This document shows positions 23,777-27,673 of a stretch of DNA of 27,673 bases, in pieces. This DNA is from Rikenellaceae bacterium. GTDB taxonomy: Bacteria; Bacteroidota; Bacteroidia; Bacteroidales; UBA932. Below the pieces are notes generated by a model, which saw only the letters and a program-made list of their open reading frames with translations, did not search any database and was not told the DNA's origin. The position numbers and the translations under genes are program-made. How positions within the stretch are numbered: the first letter of the stretch is position 1; the number at the start of each line of letters is the position of its first letter. The stretch lies in contig CAAGNP010000046.1 in the NCBI GenBank assembly GCA_900771335.1, positions 1 to 27,673 of the forward strand, written 5' to 3'.

Positions 23777-23783
23777 TGTGCTG

Positions 23784-23812
23784 CAAAATTATAAATAAAT
23801 TTCCTATTTTTG
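23784..23812. promoter_or_regulatory. Divergent promoter region, rnpB (-) and HAD gene (+)
   Basis: Minus strand: TAATTTTG (23784-23791), 7 nt before the 5' end of rnpB. Plus strand: TATTTTTG (23805-23812), 20 nt before the HAD ATG at 23833. Both fit TAnnTTTG. The -33 boxes are poor matches in either direction. Confidence 0.65.
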
Positions 23813-23832
23813 CGCTCCCAAAAAAAGTATAT

Positions 23833-24483
23833 ATGGCAAAGAAATTTTCACACATAATCTTCGATATTGACGGAACACTTATTGACACGGAACAGACAAG
23901 CATGCTCTCACTCCAACAAACTGTTAGAGAAAGACTTGGAAAGGAGATACCATACGAAGAGCTTGTGAAAGTCTTTGGATTCACATCAGAAGAGGCCGTA
24001 AAACTCATTGGATTCAAAAATCCCGAGTCTGACCTTCAGAGATGGGAGGAGCTATATCTGTCCAAACGTTATCTTGCAAAACCCTACCCTGGTGTTGATG
24101 ATCTTTTTATACATCTTCAGAAAGAGGGGTACAATATGGGACTTGTCACATCCCGCAACAAACTGGAACTTCAGTCTGACAAAATATTGGAAGGGTGGTC
24201 TGAATTGGGCTATTTCAACTCAATCATAGGCTCATCCGACACAGAAAAGGCAAAACCATTCCCGGATCCCCTATTTGAATACATGAAGAGACACAATGCA
24301 AAACCGGAAGAGTGTATCTTCATCGGTGACACTATCTTCGATGCAAAATGTGCCAAATCTGCAGGTGTCACATTTGCCCTTATAGAATGGAGAAAGCCGG
24401 CTAACCCATCCATCAATCAAGAGGCAAAGGATTTAGCCGACTTCATAGTCCACAATACAGAAGATATCCTGTCTATAATCTAG
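23833..24483 (+). CDS. HAD-superfamily phosphatase (Gph/PpaX-like)
   Basis: This is a small-molecule phosphohydrolase of HAD subfamily I, related to phosphoglycolate phosphatase and pyrophosphatase PpaX. I chose the ATG at 23833, which is the first codon with HAD sequence after it and follows the -7 box; an upstream frame from 23767 would lie inside the rnpB promoter. The 216-aa protein has motif I DIDGTLIDTE (nucleophile Asp11, acid/base Asp13), motif II VTSRN, a Lys in EKAKPFPDP, and motif IV IGDTIFDAKCA. The cap is a helical C1 type between motifs I and II. The substrate cannot be told from sequence. The last codons form the stem of its own terminator. Confidence 0.9.
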   Translation: MAKKFSHIIFDIDGTLIDTEQTSMLSLQQTVRERLGKEIPYEELVKVFGFTSEEAVKLIGFKNPESDLQRWEELYLSKRYLAKPYPGVDDLFIHLQKEGYNMGLVTSRNKLELQSDKILEGWSELGYFNSIIGSSDTEKAKPFPDPLFEYMKRHNAKPEECIFIGDTIFDAKCAKSAGVTFALIEWRKPANPSINQEAKDLADFIVHNTEDILSII

Positions 24484-24500
24484 ACAGGATATCTTTTTTT
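24463..24500 (+). terminator. Intrinsic terminator inside the HAD gene end
   Basis: A perfect 13-bp stem pairs GATATCCTGTCTA with TAGACAGGATATC around a 5-nt loop, followed by seven T's. The HAD stop codon (24481-24483) is the first triplet of the distal arm. On the minus strand the same stem follows the peptidase stop (24499) but lacks a T tract. Confidence 0.92.
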
Positions 24501-26178
24501 ACTCCAAGAACAACATCTTAAAATATTGTGCTGTAAGCTTCTCACCAGTAGCTTGCTCTATCATGTCGTTCCATTCGTATCTCATACCTGGCTTGAAGAC
24601 ATACTCCTGAAGCCATGTACCGATCACTTTAGGATTTTGGGTATAGCAGTCATACTTCATATCACCGGTCTTGGTAATATTGGTAACAATAAAATATTGG
24701 AACTGAGCTGCCAGCAAAGCACCCAACTGATAATTGTGATAGTAGCAAGGGTATAGTGCAATGTGAATCTTAGAGGCCCAGTCAGGATTGTTTCTACCCT
24801 CAGGTCTCTTCATCATCTGATATTTCTCTACGATATCCCACCATAGTTTGTTCAAATCCTGCTCAGGATTGGCATACATCTCTTTCTCGAAGCGATAAAC
24901 CACTTGTGTCCAGCGGGAGAACACCAATTGTTGCAGTCTGTATGATTTGAAGCAGTCATCCTTGATCTTATTTTTCTCCTCTTCTGAAATGCCGAGGTTC
25001 AACTGCATCCACTCAGGGTTACGTGAAAGTCTCTCAAATAGCATTGCCACTGCCTCAGTGGTAAAAGTATGTGCCGCATCTCTAAGTATAAACGGATTCT
25101 CAGGACAGTCATGACCCAAAGCATACACAGCGTGTCCGAATTCGTGAAGCATAGTGCTCATCCAAGACTCGTTCTCAGTAATATTGCATAGCACCCTCAC
25201 ATCACCGTCACCATTGATATCAATACAATATGCGTGCTGGTTCTTCTTCTCCTTCGGATACAAATCGCTGTTCTTCATAATCTTCTCTACATCCATACCC
25301 AGGCTCTTATAGAAATCTGTAGTCAATGCCTCAAGATTCTGACCTTTATAATATTTGTCAAGATCTACAGGATATAGATTTGGTGCCTCCTGGAAAAATC
25401 TGTTCTGATAGTGCCATGGCATCAATTTCTCCTTTGGAAGACCATATCTCTTGGCAAACTTCTCGTCCATCTCATCCTTAAGCTCTGCAAAACCACCTCT
25501 GGTCATCTCATCAAGCTCATCAAACAGAGCTGAAATCTCTTCAGGATCCTGACCTGAAAGTTTAAGGCTCATAGTGTGATAATTGTCAAAGCCAAGCTCC
25601 TGAGCCACTTTATTCCTCAATCGGACGATCTCCAGAACATCATCTGCCACTACCTCACCGATAGCTTTATGAGCTTTCCAAACAGCCTCAAGATCCTTGT
25701 TATTGGTCGATTTCTGAAGGATCTCCTCCACTTTATTGTCATTGATAGGTTTCCCTTTATACATTGCCCTGAACTCTGAATACTTCATCTCCAAAGCAGA
25801 CTCTTTCTCGATGATCAGATTCAGAAGTGCAGTATCAGCCTGATTGCCCAAATATGTATCATATAGCACATCAAGCTCCCTCTTTAGGATAGGATCCTCG
25901 ACTTTTCCACTCTCCTTGATCTCTTTCAACTGATTGAAAACCTCCTTATTTGAAAAGATCTCGGTCATTTTCATACTTGCCTCAGAATATCTCTGAAAAT
26001 CTGCAGGATCACCGGAAATAGAGCCATCCCATGAAGCCTCTGCAGCCACTGTTCGAAGAGGAATCACCTGTTCTTCCACCTCCTTAATAATTTTTGTCAA
26101 TTCCATCTCTTTTTTATTTGTGCAGCTCATAGACATCAACAATGATACTGCAAGTCCAATAGATATTATCTTTTTCAT
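24499..26178 (-). CDS. HExxH zinc dipeptidase lipoprotein, M2/M3-like
   Basis: This is a predicted envelope-anchored metallopeptidase of the gluzincin group, probably a peptidyl-dipeptidase or oligopeptidase. I chose the ATG at 26178, giving 559 aa and a lipoprotein signal with lipobox LLMSMSC (Cys19). An ORF extension to 26241 would place hydrophobic non-signal residues in front and run across the promoter. The zinc motif is HEFGH (345-349), with the third ligand most likely Glu374 in FTTEAVAMLFERL, a spacing close to that of angiotensin-converting-enzyme-type M2 peptidases. The all-helical N-terminal half, with LRNKVAQELGFDNYHTMSL, also fits M2/M3. Length matches. It is a single-gene unit, divergent from the Nudix gene. 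Confidence 0.85.
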   Translation of the reverse strand: MKKIISIGLAVSLLMSMSCTNKKEMELTKIIKEVEEQVIPLRTVAAEASWDGSISGDPADFQRYSEASMKMTEIFSNKEVFNQLKEIKESGKVEDPILKRELDVLYDTYLGNQADTALLNLIIEKESALEMKYSEFRAMYKGKPINDNKVEEILQKSTNNKDLEAVWKAHKAIGEVVADDVLEIVRLRNKVAQELGFDNYHTMSLKLSGQDPEEISALFDELDEMTRGGFAELKDEMDEKFAKRYGLPKEKLMPWHYQNRFFQEAPNLYPVDLDKYYKGQNLEALTTDFYKSLGMDVEKIMKNSDLYPKEKKNQHAYCIDINGDGDVRVLCNITENESWMSTMLHEFGHAVYALGHDCPENPFILRDAAHTFTTEAVAMLFERLSRNPEWMQLNLGISEEEKNKIKDDCFKSYRLQQLVFSRWTQVVYRFEKEMYANPEQDLNKLWWDIVEKYQMMKRPEGRNNPDWASKIHIALYPCYYHNYQLGALLAAQFQYFIVTNITKTGDMKYDCYTQNPKVIGTWLQEYVFKPGMRYEWNDMIEQATGEKLTAQYFKMLFLE

Positions 26179-26196
26179 ATTCTTAATATTTATATA

Positions 26197-26216
26197 CAAA
26201 TATAACATTATCTTTG
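26197..26216. promoter_or_regulatory. Divergent -7 boxes, peptidase (-) and Nudix gene (+)
   Basis: Minus strand TATATTTG (26197-26204) is 18 nt before the peptidase ATG. Plus strand TATCTTTG (26209-26216) ends only 5 nt before the Nudix ATG at 26222, so that message would have little or no 5' leader. The 43-nt spacer leaves no room for separate -33 boxes outside the coding regions. Confidence 0.55.
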
Positions 26217-26221
26217 CTGAT

Positions 26222-26632
26222 ATGGAAAATATATACATCAAACCACATTACAGTGTTGTCGCAGCAGTAATCACACACTCAGACAGAATATTCTGCGTAC
26301 AGCGTGGCAAGACGAAGTATGAGTACACATCATACAAATATGAATTTCCAGGGGGAAAAATAGAGGCAGGAGAATCGGAAGACCAAGCACTCGTCAGAGA
26401 GATCAAGGAGGAACTTCTCATCGATATTTCAGCAGACAAAAAACTTGGCACAGTTCACCATGAATACCCCGACTTTGTAGTGACACTCCATTTTTGGCAA
26501 TGCTCACTTCTCAAAGGCGATATAACCCTCACAGAACACACACAAGGCCAATGGCTTACAGCCCAGGAGATGAAAATGATGGATTGGGTCGAAGCAGATA
26601 AAAAATTTATTTATGGGAACAATAACAGGTAA
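26222..26632 (+). CDS. Nudix hydrolase (MutT/NudG-like)
   Basis: This is a predicted (deoxy)nucleoside triphosphate pyrophosphohydrolase, a possible nucleotide-pool cleaner. I chose the ATG at 26222, where the protein aligns from its first beta strand (136 aa). The Nudix box occupies residues 45-67: GKIEAGE, seven residues, then REIKEELLI, satisfying G-x5-E-x7-RE-U-x-EE, with Leu in place of the usual Gly near its end. The YEFPGG lead-in is typical of MutT and CTP pyrophosphohydrolases. The gene overlaps the TSCPD gene by 20 nt, so the two are translationally coupled. The substrate is not determined. Confidence 0.88.
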   Translation: MENIYIKPHYSVVAAVITHSDRIFCVQRGKTKYEYTSYKYEFPGGKIEAGESEDQALVREIKEELLIDISADKKLGTVHHEYPDFVVTLHFWQCSLLKGDITLTEHTQGQWLTAQEMKMMDWVEADKKFIYGNNNR

Positions 26633-26900
26633 AATTCAGGAAGCAAACGGAAGCACCACATACCAATATCAGACAGACTCTGAGGTATGTTCACATATGA
26701 TTGCCATCACAATTGATGGAGAAACCATCGAGAAAGTACAATATCTTGGCGGATGCAGCGGAAACACCCAAGGTGTAGCTGCACTTGTGAAGGGTATGAG
26801 AATAGATGAAGCTGTATCCCGACTCCAAGGGATCAGATGCGGAAGGAAAAACACATCTTGTCCAGATCAGCTGGCCAAAGCTCTCCTATCTATAAAATAG
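26613..26900 (+). CDS. TSCPD domain protein (TIGR03905 family)
   Basis: This is a small protein of the TSCPD family, related to the C-terminal zinc-binding piece of some B12-dependent ribonucleotide reductases. The 95-aa product has the family's ordered motifs: EVCSHMIAITIDGETI (Cys26), the LGGCSGNTQGVAALVKGM loop (Cys48), GIRCGRKNTSCPDQLAKAL with TSCPD at 81-85 (Cys76, Cys83). The four cysteines suggest a metal site. Function is unknown; it may be a stand-alone nucleotide-metabolism accessory. It overlaps the Nudix gene by 20 nt and the convergent cyclo-ligase gene by 15 nt. Confidence 0.9.
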   Translation: MGTITGKIQEANGSTTYQYQTDSEVCSHMIAITIDGETIEKVQYLGGCSGNTQGVAALVKGMRIDEAVSRLQGIRCGRKNTSCPDQLAKALLSIK

Positions 26901-27443
26901 ATTGCTCTGAGTTATCACCATATCAAGTTTTCTGTCGAATATTTCGACAGGAACTTGGTCCACTATCTGAAAATCGAAACCTAAACCGACCAAAGGACAC
27001 CTTAAATCTGGTATCAGCCTATCATAAAAGCCTTTACCACGACCCAACCTATTACAGTCCTTATCGAAAGCCACACCAGGAATCACTGCCAGATCTATCT
27101 CTGACGGCAAGACGGTCAGAGCATCTTCTGCAGGTTCCGGAATACCCTTGTATCCGGAAACTATCCTGGACCTGTCATACCTCTTTAATATAAGGTCATC
27201 ACCTTTAACCAAAGGAAGAACTATCTTTTTATTGCCACCCCACCTATCCAGAAAAGAAGCTGTCTGAACCTCATCCGGCAAAGCATGATACAGGAGAACA
27301 GTCTCAGAAACCTTAAACAAATCCAACAACTCAAGCTTTGACATAATAGCATCGGAAGCCTGAAGCATCCACTCCATGTCGACACACTGCTTCAGCTCCC
27401 GAATAGCTCTCCTTATTTCCTTCTTCTGACTTATAATATCCAT
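26886..27443 (-). CDS. 5-formyltetrahydrofolate cyclo-ligase
   Basis: The enzyme converts 5-formyl-THF to 5,10-methenyl-THF using ATP, returning folate stored as the inhibitory 5-formyl form to use. I chose the ATG at 27443 (185 aa), giving the usual MDIISQKKEIRRAIRE N-terminus; a further ATG at 27461 adds six residues and overlaps the promoter. Signature motifs are present: PLVKGDDL, DLAVIPGVAFDKDCNRLGRG with KGFYDRLI, and VGLGFDFQIV near the end. It is a single-gene unit that ends inside the TSCPD gene on the other strand. Confidence 0.92.
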   Translation of the reverse strand: MDIISQKKEIRRAIRELKQCVDMEWMLQASDAIMSKLELLDLFKVSETVLLYHALPDEVQTASFLDRWGGNKKIVLPLVKGDDLILKRYDRSRIVSGYKGIPEPAEDALTVLPSEIDLAVIPGVAFDKDCNRLGRGKGFYDRLIPDLRCPLVGLGFDFQIVDQVPVEIFDRKLDMVITQSNLFYR

Positions 27444-27446
27444 ACC

Positions 27447-27454
27447 CAAATATA
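27447..27454 (-). promoter_or_regulatory. Candidate -7 box for the cyclo-ligase gene
   Basis: TATATTTG on the minus strand fits TAnnTTTG and ends only 3 nt before the chosen ATG at 27443, so transcription would begin at or inside the start codon. No -33 match is visible. If this box is real, it favours the 27443 start over 27461. Confidence 0.4.
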
Positions 27455-27556
27455 CAAACAATTTCTGTTACACACACTTGACACTGAAGTTTTCTCCTGG
27501 ACACGCCCATTCATCTGATCCTCATCCTCCCCCCCTTCACCAGCCCCTCTATTCCA

Positions 27557-27664
27557 TGCGTCAGCAACTCCCTCATCCTCAGCCACTTCCTACACCTGAG
27601 GGTGGGTAAAATCACCCACCCTAAATACCAGCATATTGCTGTGTATCAAGCATTTGCTGACGCA
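27557..27664. repeat. Nested inverted repeats in non-coding DNA
   Basis: The region 27462-27673 has no credible gene. Within it, TGCGTCAGCAA (27557-27567) and TTGCTGACGCA (27654-27664) form an 11-bp inverted repeat around 86 nt. Inside are a 9-bp perfect hairpin (AGGGTGGGT with ACCCACCCT, 27599-27622, 6-nt loop) and a 5-bp hairpin (27630-27642). No T tract follows, so it is not a classical terminator. A folded RNA, a small non-autonomous element, or the edge of something continuing past the window are possible. Confidence 0.5.
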
Positions 27665-27673
27665 ATGATTTAA

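Noticed and set aside
23549..23794. 81-codon open frame on the plus strand.
   Set aside because: It is antisense to rnpB, whose conserved blocks fully explain the sequence.
1..27673. tRNA, rRNA, CRISPR, prophage or insertion sequence.
   Set aside because: No cloverleaf, rRNA signature, spaced repeat array, integrase or transposase sequence was found on either strand.

Overview
The window reads as chromosomal core and lightly accessory DNA from a member of the Bacteroidota, most likely the order Bacteroidales. Three things point there. Promoters upstream of most transcription units match the phylum's TTG-N19-TAnnTTTG pattern. Start codons are preceded by A/T-rich sequence rather than Shine-Dalgarno motifs. 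The gene set (TSCPD protein, DUF1460 lipoprotein-like peptidase, POT-like MFS carrier, SSS symporter, S41 protease, BadF-type sugar kinase beside murQ) is typical of the group. The genus cannot be fixed from this stretch. No phage, insertion sequence, CRISPR array, tRNA or rRNA is visible.

Layout, left to right. 1-136: C-rich repeats with a G-quadruplex-capable tract. 137-2195 (-): glucosaminidase and mltG. 2280-2759 (+): cdd. 2770-8238 (-): rpsA, rnz, an S41 protease and an unrecognised lipoprotein, closed by a hairpin inside the last codons. 8350-9678 (-): POT-like transporter. 9780-9885 (+): an orphan promoter and terminator, a candidate small RNA. 9884-12085 (-): corA-ahcY, preceded by a roughly 185-nt structured leader. 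12310-16717 (-): N-acetyl sugar kinase, murQ, recR, Na+ symporter, mntP. 16760-19756 (-): pyrG, glutaminyl cyclase-like protein, pnuC. 19846-22586 (+): acyl-ACP thioesterase, steroid 5-alpha-reductase-like protein, old-yellow-enzyme reductase. 22583-23422 (-): DUF1460. 23456-23776 (-): rnpB. 23833-24483 (+): HAD phosphatase. 24499-26178 (-): zinc peptidase lipoprotein. 26222-26900 (+): Nudix and TSCPD proteins. 26886-27443 (-): 5-formyl-THF cyclo-ligase. 27444-27673: non-coding, with nested inverted repeats.

Themes. Several genes handle peptidoglycan: MltG, the LysM glucosaminidase, DUF1460, and the MurK/MurQ pair. The Na+ symporter of the MurK/MurQ operon may be the sugar importer.

The most striking observation is the CTP synthase. 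Its synthase half is intact, but the glutaminase triad reads Ser383/Met509/Asp511 instead of Cys/His/Glu, which predicts an enzyme that cannot use glutamine. Second is the three-gene plus-strand operon pairing a clear SRD5A-like 5-alpha-reductase with an ene-reductase, a combination that suggests reduction of a 3-oxo-delta-4 steroid, bile acid or similar enone lipid. Third are two RNA candidates: the corA-ahcY leader and the orphan small RNA.
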